Assembly: GCA_945871895.1 (NCBI GenBank)
Contig: CAMBXP010000018.1
Span: 1-35,432, forward strand
DNA length: 35,432 bases
Direction of reading: 5' to 3'
Origin: Chryseobacterium gleum
GTDB taxonomy: Bacteria; Bacteroidota; Bacteroidia; Flavobacteriales_C; GCA-002722245
The notes under the pieces are model-generated. The model did not search any database and was not told the DNA's origin. It saw only the letters and a program-made list of their open reading frames with translations. Position numbers and translations under genes: made by a program. Each line of letters begins with the position of its first letter. Position 1 is the stretch's first letter. Below are positions 8,572 to 15,202 of the stretch, one piece after another.

Positions 8572-9399
8572 ATGTGTAAAGTATTAAAAGTGAGTAAAAG
8601 CGGCTATTATAGAATGAGAAATTATGTTCCCTCAAAACGCGACGGAGAGAATAGAATGTTGCTATCTGAAATTCAAAGGATACACAAGGAAAGCAAAGCC
8701 AGTTATGGAAGTCCGAGAATGACCGAGGAGCTGAGAAAAAGAGGCTTTGATGTATCACAACCTCGTGTGGCAAGGCTGATGAAAGAAAATGGAATCAAGG
8801 CCGTTCACGCTAAAAAGTTTGTGGTCACTACCGATTCTAAACATAAATATCCGGTGGCGGAAAACAAGCTGAATAGGAATTTTTCTGCTGAAAACGCAGG
8901 ACAGGCGTGGGTATCTGACATCACCTATATCAAGACCGCCAAAGGCTGGCTGTATCTAACTATTGTCCTAGATATTTTTGATAGAAAAATAATTGGTTGG
9001 GCATTGAGCAATGATTTAACTGCTGAAAACACCTCTGTTGCAGCATGGAGAATGGCAGTTAAAAATCGGATAATGTCACAGAAACTAATTTTTCACTCTG
9101 ACAGGGGTGTTCAGTATGCTTGCCACAGTTTTGCCAACCTCTTGAATAGCTACAAGTGCGTTGAGCGGAGCATGAGCAGAAAAGGAAATTGCTGGGATAA
9201 CGCTGTAGCCGAAAGCTTCTTTAAAACCATTAAAACTGAGCTCGTGTATAGAAATAGATATGAAGATAAAAATCAGGCTGCTATCTCCATTTTTGAATGG
9301 ATTGAAACATGGTATAACAGAAATCGACGACACTCGGCTTTGGGGAATTTAACCATCGTGGAATTTGAATTATTAACGCAACTTAAAAATGTCGCTTAA
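8572..9399 (+). CDS. IS3-family transposase OrfB (DDE integrase core)
   Basis: This is the catalytic part of the transposase, 275 residues if counted from the ATG at 8572. The real frame begins at the frameshift near 8491. It has the helix-turn-helix and HTH_21-like region (SKASYGSPRMTEELRKRG), then the rve catalytic core with the first Asp in WVSDITYI, the second in HSDRGVQYA and the Glu in NAVAESFFKTIKTEL, followed by the WYNRNRRHSALG end. All three acidic residues are present, so the enzyme looks functional. It works as the OrfAB fusion. The stop codon lies 30 nt from the right terminus of the IS. Confidence 0.95.
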   Translation: MCKVLKVSKSGYYRMRNYVPSKRDGENRMLLSEIQRIHKESKASYGSPRMTEELRKRGFDVSQPRVARLMKENGIKAVHAKKFVVTTDSKHKYPVAENKLNRNFSAENAGQAWVSDITYIKTAKGWLYLTIVLDIFDRKIIGWALSNDLTAENTSVAAWRMAVKNRIMSQKLIFHSDRGVQYACHSFANLLNSYKCVERSMSRKGNCWDNAVAESFFKTIKTELVYRNRYEDKNQAAISIFEWIETWYNRNRRHSALGNLTIVEFELLTQLKNVA

Positions 9400-9429
9400 C
9401 TTTTTGTCCCATTTTTTGTAGGAAGTTCA

Positions 9430-10638
9430 GAAGGGCTTTCGTCCGTAAATGATACCAGTCTTGATATCCGTTGTAAGATTCTCGTTGGAAAAAAAATCAA
9501 AGAGATTATTTATAGTGGTTCGACAGATAGTATTCAATTTCTTGAAACCAATGACATTAAAATATTTAAGAAGAAATCGTTTGCCAATTTAAAAAATCTC
9601 AAATTGACTTTGCAAGACACAGTGTCAATTGACTTTTTACTTGGATTAACGAATCTAAAAAATTTAACAATTGGTATTTTCACACCGTATGTCTATGATT
9701 TTTCTCGATTAAAAAGGGATTCAAAACTGAAATATTTAGAAGTTAGGTTATATGTTCCAATGTATTCTCCAAATGCGTCATTTCATGGAATTGATAAGAT
9801 TAGTTTTGGAGGTATGTTTCTTCCTTGGTTATTAATGGTTCCCGAAAAACAACCCAAAGAAAAACCTGTTTCCGGAGCTGAAATATTTAGTTTATCTCTT
9901 TTTTATTATCAAAATTTTATTGATTACAATTATTATGGTGAATATGAAATGAAAAAAATAAGGGCTGTTATCGGCAGAAAATTTTTCAATCCGGTACCCC
10001 AAACTGGTGTGTACACTATTAAATATAAAAATGGGAATATATTATTTGAAGGGGAATTTAAAAACAAACTTCCTCACGGAAAATGGATGTTTTACGATGT
10101 GGTTGGGAGGCTGGTATCTGCTAGAACTTATATTGATGGTGTGGCAGATGGCTATTGGTACACAGAATTTATACCTGGATTAAGTATTGACGGAAGTAAG
10201 CCTTCCTACGGAAAAAGTGCTTATGGGTATCAGAAATTCGATAAAGGGATTTTACTGGAACAAGGTTGGTATTATAATCATATTGAATCTTGCAATCCTG
10301 AACCAGAACTTCCTTATTGCACCGACTCTATTGTACAGATAGATTATTTTGATAGTACTTCCCATGTTTTAAGTCAGAAAGTTATAAAGGTATATGATGA
10401 AAAAGGGGGTTTAGTATACGACGCTTTTGCTAATTATAATTTTACTCTACCTTTTTATTCTGATCATTTTGATTATCCAACTGAAAACATTGAGGCAGGT
10501 GAGGAGCATATCTACGGTTTTAGAGGTGGCAGAGCTAGAGATTTTTATGGTCGCTATATCAAGAATCCATTCACCTCTCCGCTAGACATTTATAGATACG
10601 ATGAAAACAGAAAATTAATAAAAGAATTTAACCGTTAA
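9430..10638 (+). pseudogene. LRR/MORN-type lipoprotein, 3' part, cut off by IS3 element
   Basis: The frame is open from the IS border and continues the 5' half at 7164-8156 in the same phase. A TTG at 9604 is only internal. The first part (to about 9690) carries more LRR-like segments (FANLKNLKL, LTNLKNLTIG). From about 10000 there are MORN_2/YwqK-type repeats: YKNGNILFEGEFKNKLPHGK, then DGVADGYWYTEF. These G-x-L-x-x-E-x-x-x-G-x-x-x-G-x-W repeats are known from large families of unknown function, and the antitoxin YwqK is one member. Removing the IS gives a protein of about 732 residues. The fragment now lacks a start and a signal peptide. The next gene follows after 3 nt. Confidence 0.75.
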
Positions 10639-10641
10639 GTT

Positions 10642-11349
10642 ATGGGAGTAAGTAATAAATATTATCCTTCATTAGGTTCGTTATTGAAGGTGGGGAATAT
10701 TCCTAAGCAACTTGCCTTTGTTAATGTTGCTATTGAAAAATTAACCCAAGAACTTTTTTACAGAGATTATGTTCATGAAAAGTCATTGCAGGGAGGTAAA
10801 CAGTTTTATTCATTGAAACTGGTTTCTTTCAAACGTATTGGTTTGGAAATGGAAGGACTTCAGGGGCTTGGATTGTATTTGAATCCTAGTGGAGTTAAAG
10901 AGACCGAAATCCCTTTGCAATTGACTACAGAGTGGGAGATATTGAAATATACATCGGGCATTTCGATTTCAAATTTTAATGAGGTATCGCCATCTACAAT
11001 ATTTAGTATACTCTCTAAAATATTAAACTTTGATGATAAAGGGATAATTATGCGAGTTTTTAGAAGCGAAATTATTCCAAATGCCAAAGAAGAATTGTTT
11101 ATTTTTTACAATACTAATTATTCTGGGCATGTTAGACTTTTTAATGAGTTTTCTAATGAAGAAGCCGCATTGCGATGGAGAGATGCTGTAGTTACCGATG
11201 ATAATGATGTTTACGAAGTTTTAGCAGGCTATTTAATTTCTAAGATATTAGTGACAGCGCCCCAGTTTAAATATTTAAAGATATTAGTGACAGCGCCCCA
11301 GTTTAAATATTTTTCTATCTTCAGAAAAAATATACTATGCCAAGAATAG
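10642..11349 (+). CDS. Unrecognised protein, probable partner of the LRR/MORN lipoprotein
   Basis: A 235-residue frame whose ATG lies 3 nt after the LRR/MORN stop, so the two are probably one operon. I do not recognise the family. There is no signal peptide or membrane segment. It is a mixed alpha/beta sequence with LKLVSFKRIGLEMEGLQGLG near 52-72 and an acidic RWRDAVVTDDNDVYEVLAGY stretch near 179-198. The end looks abnormal: a 36-bp unit is duplicated (11242-11312), which makes KILVTAPQFKYL occur twice. The frame then runs into the start of a transposase remnant at 11337. The natural C-terminus was perhaps near LAGYLISK, and the present tail is acquired sequence. Confidence 0.6.
   Translation: MGVSNKYYPSLGSLLKVGNIPKQLAFVNVAIEKLTQELFYRDYVHEKSLQGGKQFYSLKLVSFKRIGLEMEGLQGLGLYLNPSGVKETEIPLQLTTEWEILKYTSGISISNFNEVSPSTIFSILSKILNFDDKGIIMRVFRSEIIPNAKEELFIFYNTNYSGHVRLFNEFSNEEAALRWRDAVVTDDNDVYEVLAGYLISKILVTAPQFKYLKILVTAPQFKYFSIFRKNILCQE
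11242..11312 (+). repeat. Tandem duplication of a 36-bp unit
   Basis: Copy 1 is 11242-11277 and copy 2 is 11278-11312, identical over 35 positions and in frame with the gene they lie in. The unit includes GACAGCGCCCCAGTTTAAAT. It lies just before the REP-transposase remnant, so it may belong to that element's leader and not to the host gene. Confidence 0.9.
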
Positions 11350-11435
11350 CGAGAGTAGTTTGTTCAGATACGCCTTATCACGTTACGCAGCAGCACGCAG
11401 AGCAACGCTCAATTGATTCAGCACAACAACATTAA
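11337..11435 (+). pseudogene. REP-associated tyrosine transposase (RAYT/IS200-like), N-terminal remnant
   Basis: The ATG at 11337 opens a 32-residue frame beginning MPRIARVVCSDTPYHVTQ. MPRIARVV...HHVTQR is the characteristic N-terminus of the TnpA_REP (Y1 transposase) family. After about 18 residues the resemblance stops and the frame ends at TAA 11433-11435. The HUH motif and catalytic Tyr are gone, so this is a dead fragment joined to integrase-derived DNA. Confidence 0.72.
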
Positions 11436-11661
11436 TACTGTGTTGGATTATGCGGCAGAGAAGCTTAAAAAGAAGTTTCCTTACTTCGTAAACACAGGGC
11501 AGGTAAGGGTAAGTGCCATCACCCATTGGACAGCACAACAAGATATAATGACAGCAAAGTATATGGCTGGGCATAGATGGGTAAGTTCAACAGAATGGAA
11601 TAATATGGCAAGTGTGGAAGAGTTAAAGCAGAAGATTTTGAGGGCGTATTCGATGCGGTGA
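11413..11661 (+). pseudogene. Tyrosine recombinase (XerC/D-like integrase), C-terminal remnant
   Basis: An 82-residue frame contains RVSAITHW followed by KYMAGHRWVSSTE, the C-terminal catalytic signature of phage-type tyrosine recombinases (R-x-x-H, then GH in the second box). In these Bacteroidota integrases the last motif is usually followed by a Tyr nucleophile. Here the segment reads STEWNN, with no Tyr in that place, so the fragment should be inactive. More than 150 N-terminal residues are missing. The frame overlaps the transposase remnant by 23 nt in another phase, which shows where two unrelated mobile genes were joined. Confidence 0.75.
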
Positions 11662-11717
11662 TATTTTCGTTTATGATAATTTAATTTTGATTTTAATAAA
11701 TAACTAACTATCTTTAG

Positions 11718-12014
11718 TTGGTGGTAATAATTACAAAAAGAAAGCTGATTGAGTTCTATGAACGTGAACCAAGAGCAAAAGAACCAATGCTGATATGGTA
11801 TAACACAACCTTAATAAGTGATTGGAGTGATTTCCACGCTATCAAACAAACCTTTAACAGCGTGGATAGTGTTGGTAATGATAGGTATGTGTTTGATGTT
11901 GGCGGTAACAAATACAGGATTGTGGCAATGATTCATTTTAGTGCACGAACGGTTTACTTAAAGTTCATTGGCACTCATAAGGAATACGATAAAATAGATT
12001 GTAAAACAGTTTAA
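11718..12014 (+). CDS. higB: HigB-family toxin, copy 2
   Basis: A 98-residue HigB-type mRNA interferase: KRKLIEFYEREPRAKEPMLI at the N-terminus, a central NDRYVFDVGGNKYRIVAMIH, and KFIGTHKEYDKID near the end. It shares the C-terminal signature with copy 1 (5970-6284) but little else. The start is TTG 11718 or GTG 11721; a TAG directly upstream rules out anything earlier, and family members beginning with a short beta strand fit either. The antitoxin gene follows after 2 nt. Confidence 0.88.
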   Translation: MVVIITKRKLIEFYEREPRAKEPMLIWYNTTLISDWSDFHAIKQTFNSVDSVGNDRYVFDVGGNKYRIVAMIHFSARTVYLKFIGTHKEYDKIDCKTV

Positions 12015-12016
12015 AT

Positions 12017-12397
12017 ATGAAAAAGGAAGTAACAAAAAAAGAGTTTGTAATTGCGGAAGAAGCAATGAATAAACTATTGGCTGTGGCAACTAAAAAAGGA
12101 GGATTTAATCAACTTTCTAAAAAGGAAGCTGCCAAATTAAAGAAGTATACTCAAATAGTTGAAGCATATGAAGAAGTAAATTTTTCTATTCCTATGCCTC
12201 AAACAGTTCAAGGTTTAATTGAACTAAAAATGTTTGAGAACAAGTTAAAACAAAAGGAGTTGGCTAAAATGCTGCATACGACTGATACCAAGTTATCTGA
12301 GATAATGCACAACAAAAGAAAGCCAAGTATATCTTTTCTAAAAGCTATGCACCAAGTATTAGGCATAGATGGTAATCTTCTTTTAAGAATTGCGTAG
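12017..12397 (+). CDS. higA: HigA-family antitoxin, XRE helix-turn-helix, copy 2
   Basis: A 126-residue antitoxin partner of the HigB just before it. Residues about 1-60 are helical and charged. Residues 70-126 form an XRE helix-turn-helix (KLKQKELAKMLHTTDTKLSE, then IMHNKRKPSISFLKAMHQVL). It should also autorepress the pair. Only 2 nt separate it from the toxin stop, tighter than in copy 1. The sequence differs strongly from copy 1, so cross-neutralisation is not expected. Confidence 0.88.
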   Translation: MKKEVTKKEFVIAEEAMNKLLAVATKKGGFNQLSKKEAAKLKKYTQIVEAYEEVNFSIPMPQTVQGLIELKMFENKLKQKELAKMLHTTDTKLSEIMHNKRKPSISFLKAMHQVLGIDGNLLLRIA

Positions 12398-13064
12398 TTC
12401 AATAGAAAGCGGGGCTTAGCTGAACATTTGTTTAAGGGTAGATTTTTTTCGTGCGTATTAGATAGCTATCATTTTAGGAAATTAGGGACGGTGCGTTTTA
12501 TTTAGAAAGCACTTTTAGAACTCATTTTAAGACGGTAATTAAAAAAGGTTATCTGGAATAGCTTGTGCCGTGAATTAGTCTATAGAAACATTTTATCTCC
12601 ATACAGAACATCATATAACTAAGCGCCAGCATTTGCCAATATTGCAAAAATGTGGCATTTGTTGGAAATATCATTATCGAATCTTATCGTATCGCAGAGT
12701 ATCGATTTATAATACAGTGACCTACAAACCTGAAGATCAATAGGCGGTTTCCGCTGAATAGAGAAAACTGGTAAATGAGTTGTAAAATAATTTAAATAAT
12801 TTGGATGAATAGAAAAAAGGATATCACTTTTATAATCGGATAAAATCGGATAACAAATGGATATATCTGCAAAAATAGTAAGAAAATTGGATTTGGGATT
12901 TTGAAGTTCCAACAACTCATTCAACAGTTGGGAGCAATAGATAGCATTTAAGGTAAATGGAAATCAGTTGAAAACAAAAAATGAATAATTAGGTAAGGTA
13001 AGTTTTAATTGGAAAACACAGGTGGTATTTCATCTTAAGGCTTATGATCAATTTCATTGTTTTG
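12398..13064. other. 667-bp stretch without a recognisable gene
   Basis: No convincing coding frame is present. The longest frame, on the minus strand at 12619-12924, has 101 codons of low-complexity composition and no known motif. The stretch contains a region with TATCG repeated in 5-nt register (12675-12704), short inverted repeats near 12635-12655 and a TAGGGACGGT motif at 12483. I take it as remnant DNA of the island. Confidence 0.5.
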
Positions 13065-13095
13065 TTTGATTTTACTTCCGCATATTGTATATTTG
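13065..13095 (+). promoter_or_regulatory. Strong Bacteroidota promoter before the zeta-type pair
   Basis: TTTG at 13065-13068, an exact 19-nt spacer and TATATTTG at 13088-13095 match the Bacteroidota consensus (TTTG ... TAnnTTTG) at every fixed position. The start codon of the small ORF follows 20 nt later. Confidence 0.8.
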
Positions 13096-13114
13096 ATTAA
13101 CTAAATCGCTTGCT

Positions 13115-13273
13115 ATGTTTGCTTTAATGGACGCAAAAAAGGAATCTGAAAGAATCATAAATGTGGTTTCTGAAATTCTTATTGAAGAAAAGAAAAAACA
13201 TGAGTCTAAGTCTAAAAACAGTGATGATAAAACCCTTCGTCCAGTGGTTTCTATAGTATCTGATAATGTCTAA
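13115..13273 (+). CDS. Small protein upstream of zeta-type toxin, probable antitoxin
   Basis: A 52-residue, highly charged helical protein (MFALMDAKKESERIINVV ... RPVVSIVSDNV). An internal ATG at 13127 gives the shorter form MDAKKESER. It has its own strong promoter, and its stop overlaps the start of the zeta-type ORF by 8 nt (ATGTCTAA), the arrangement expected for an antitoxin gene. No DNA-binding motif is visible. The antitoxin role is inferred from position and size. Confidence 0.6.
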   Translation: MFALMDAKKESERIINVVSEILIEEKKKHESKSKNSDDKTLRPVVSIVSDNV

Positions 13274-13553
13274 TAAGTATTTCATTGATATTGCTGGTCC
13301 AAATGGAGCTGGTAAATCAACTACAAGTAAACGCATCCTAGAAGAGTTTGAAAGATACATATCCACTGCTTTTAAGTTGGGTAAAAATATTGCCTACGAA
13401 ACCAATTTACACATCAATTCGCACTTCATTAGAAGCAGTAAAGTCAGAGAGTTAGCTTATACCACTACACTAATTTTCTTCTTAATCAACTCCCCAGATA
13501 TTTGTGAACGAAGGGTAGCATTTAGAGTAAAAGATGGTGGCCACTTTAATTAA
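13266..13553 (+). pseudogene. Zeta-type toxin P-loop kinase, internally deleted and truncated
   Basis: The 95-residue frame starts with a Walker A (GPNGAGKSTTS, about 10-20) and continues with KNIAYETNLHINSHF, the ET-containing segment of zeta-type UDP-GlcNAc kinases and their relatives. It ends in RVKDGGHFN. In intact relatives about 25-30 residues with the substrate-binding Asp separate the first two parts, and a further 30-60 residues follow GGHF. Both are missing here, so the product is very probably inactive. The frame stops 15 nt before xseA, as if the island ended inside the gene. Confidence 0.72.
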
Positions 13554-13568
13554 TTACCTGTAATCAAA

Positions 13569-14948
13569 TTGAACAACCACGAAGAACATACCGACCACCT
13601 CACTCTCCATCAATTATCGTTGCATATTAAAGATGCTATCGAAGGCAACTTCATGCAGCAAATATGGGTGGTGGCGGAAATTGCTTCTTTAAATATGAAT
13701 CAGAGTAGCGGACACTGTTACTTAGAATTGGTGGAGAAAACCGAGAAATCGGTGGTGGCGAAGATGCGCGCCAATATTTGGTCGTTCAAGTTGCAAAATA
13801 TTCTCAATAAATTTTTTCAGGTAACGGGCAGTGCATTGCAAGCTGGAATGAAAACTTTGTTGCTGGCCGAAGTGCAATACCATCCTTTGTATGGCATTAG
13901 TTTAAACGTGATAGGTATTGATCCTTCGTATTCTTTGGGTGATTTGGCCCGACGAAAAAAAGAGGTGGAAGAACGTTTGGTGAAAGAAGGATTAATTGAT
14001 AAAAATAAGGCACTAGAGTTCCCGTTGGTGCCGCAGCGAATTGCCTTGATTTCATCGGAAACAGCTGCTGGATATGAAGATTTCATGAATCAATTGCAGA
14101 ATAATGTTTATGGCTATCATATTGATGTTAAAACATTTCAGGCTTTAATGCAAGGTGATAAAACAGCATCAAGCATCATTTCGGCACTACAAAAGATAGA
14201 AGCTAAAGCAGCGCAATTCGATATTGTTGTAATTGTAAGAGGGGGAGGGTCGACTGTGGAATTAAGTGCTTTTGATGATTATGAGTTGGCTAAGGCGATT
14301 GCCAATTGTTCATTGCCTGTTGTAACGGGTATCGGCCACGAGCGCGACGAATCAATTGCTGATATGGTGGCTCATCAAAAACTGAAAACACCCACGGCTG
14401 TGGCCGAATATATATTGATGAGTTTTCAGAGTTTTGATGAAATGCTGATTGATGCTAAGTCGAGATTGAAAGAATTACTAGCCGACCGATTACTAAAAGA
14501 AAATACTTTTATCAATGAAGCTTCTCATGTAATTACCAGAAAAAGTTTGGTCTTTGTTCAAGATAAAAAAGCAGAATTGTTGTCGCTAAACAGAGATGTT
14601 AAAGAGTTTGCCAATCGTTTTCTTGAAAAGAAAAAGCGAATATTGAACGAAGCGAAATTGGAAGTGAATAGTGAAAGCAAGAGGTTGCTGCGTGAGAAGC
14701 AATTTGAAGCTAAGGATAATTTGAAATCATTAGCTGGTGCGCTTTCTAAGTATGTTCAGCAAAAGAAATTTGATATAAAAGTACTAGAGCAAAAGGTGAA
14801 TTTACTCGACCCAGCGAAGGTTTTGGCGAGGGGATATACCATGTCGTACGTTAATGGAAAAGTAGTGAAGTCGGCACAAGAATTAAAATCACAAGAAGAA
14901 TTAACCACTGTTTTTAAAGATGGTTCAGTAAAAAGTAAAATCATATAG
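13569..14948 (+). CDS. xseA: Exodeoxyribonuclease VII large subunit
   Basis: The large subunit of exonuclease VII, which degrades single-stranded DNA in both directions together with XseB. At 459 residues it has normal length. An N-terminal OB-fold (about 10-110: QIWVVAEIAS ... SGHCYLEL) is followed by the catalytic domain with IVVIVRGGGSTVELSAFDDY (about 219-238) and TGIGHERDESIADMVAH (about 255-271), then long coiled-coil helices and the DPAKVLARGY end segment. The start is TTG at 13569; no ATG is available before the conserved region. xseB follows after 1 nt. The upstream DNA belongs to the island, so its original promoter may have been replaced. Confidence 0.94.
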   Translation: MNNHEEHTDHLTLHQLSLHIKDAIEGNFMQQIWVVAEIASLNMNQSSGHCYLELVEKTEKSVVAKMRANIWSFKLQNILNKFFQVTGSALQAGMKTLLLAEVQYHPLYGISLNVIGIDPSYSLGDLARRKKEVEERLVKEGLIDKNKALEFPLVPQRIALISSETAAGYEDFMNQLQNNVYGYHIDVKTFQALMQGDKTASSIISALQKIEAKAAQFDIVVIVRGGGSTVELSAFDDYELAKAIANCSLPVVTGIGHERDESIADMVAHQKLKTPTAVAEYILMSFQSFDEMLIDAKSRLKELLADRLLKENTFINEASHVITRKSLVFVQDKKAELLSLNRDVKEFANRFLEKKKRILNEAKLEVNSESKRLLREKQFEAKDNLKSLAGALSKYVQQKKFDIKVLEQKVNLLDPAKVLARGYTMSYVNGKVVKSAQELKSQEELTTVFKDGSVKSKII

Positions 14949-14949
14949 T

Positions 14950-15150
14950 ATGAGTAAGAAGAAAATAACCTACGCCGATTCAATTTTAGAATTGGAGCAA
15001 ATTGTGGCCAAAATTGAAGGGGAAGAAGTAGATGTTGATGAATTAGCCGAAAACGTAAAAAAGGCTTTGCAAATCATCAAGACGTGTAATTTGAAATTGA
15101 AGAACACAGAGGAAGAGGTGAATAAAATTTTAAAGGAGATGGAGGAGTAG
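14950..15150 (+). CDS. xseB: Exodeoxyribonuclease VII small subunit
   Basis: A 66-residue helical protein, the small subunit that coats the XseA coiled-coil arm. The sequence TYADSILELEQIVAKIEGEE (residues about 7-26) and the later LAENVKKALQII are the family signature. The gene begins 1 nt after the xseA stop, so the two subunits are coupled in expression. Confidence 0.93.
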   Translation: MSKKKITYADSILELEQIVAKIEGEEVDVDELAENVKKALQIIKTCNLKLKNTEEEVNKILKEMEE

Positions 15151-15202
15151 GCAACTTAATTTTAAATTAATGTTGAGTGCTTGATTTTCTTATTAAATTC
15201 GC

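Larger units (their letters stand above)
8157..9429 (+). mobile_element. IS3-family insertion sequence (1273 bp)
   Basis: The element carries orfA and orfB on the + strand and is bounded by imperfect inverted repeats. The left end begins TGGACTTACTACA and the right end, read inward on the other strand, begins TGAACTTCCTACA. Homology runs for about 35 bp to a shared GTTAAG. The ends are therefore 5'-TG...CA-3', as in IS3. Flanking triplets are GAC (8154-8156) and GAA (9430-9432), similar but not identical, so a target duplication is not proven. Both ORFs and the slippery site are intact, so the copy may be active. It sits inside the LRR lipoprotein gene in the same orientation. Confidence 0.88.

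Noticed and set aside
8154..9432. Clean 3-bp target-site duplication around the IS
   Set aside because: Flanks are GAC and GAA, which differ at one base; a duplication is possible but not shown.
9604..10638. Independent gene starting with TTG at 9604
   Set aside because: The same frame is open back to the IS border and continues the LRR gene in phase, so the TTG is internal.
11242..11312. Possible CRISPR-like repeat
   Set aside because: Two head-to-tail copies with no spacer and no cas genes: a simple tandem duplication.
12572..12589. Short frame reading ELVYRN, like the IS3 transposase motif in TELVYRNRY
   Set aside because: Only six residues match, with no transposase-like sequence on either side; chance cannot be excluded.
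12619..12924. 101-codon minus-strand frame in the long gap before the zeta-type pair
   Set aside because: AT-driven composition, no recognisable motif, no promoter or neighbour; kept only as part of the unassigned stretch.
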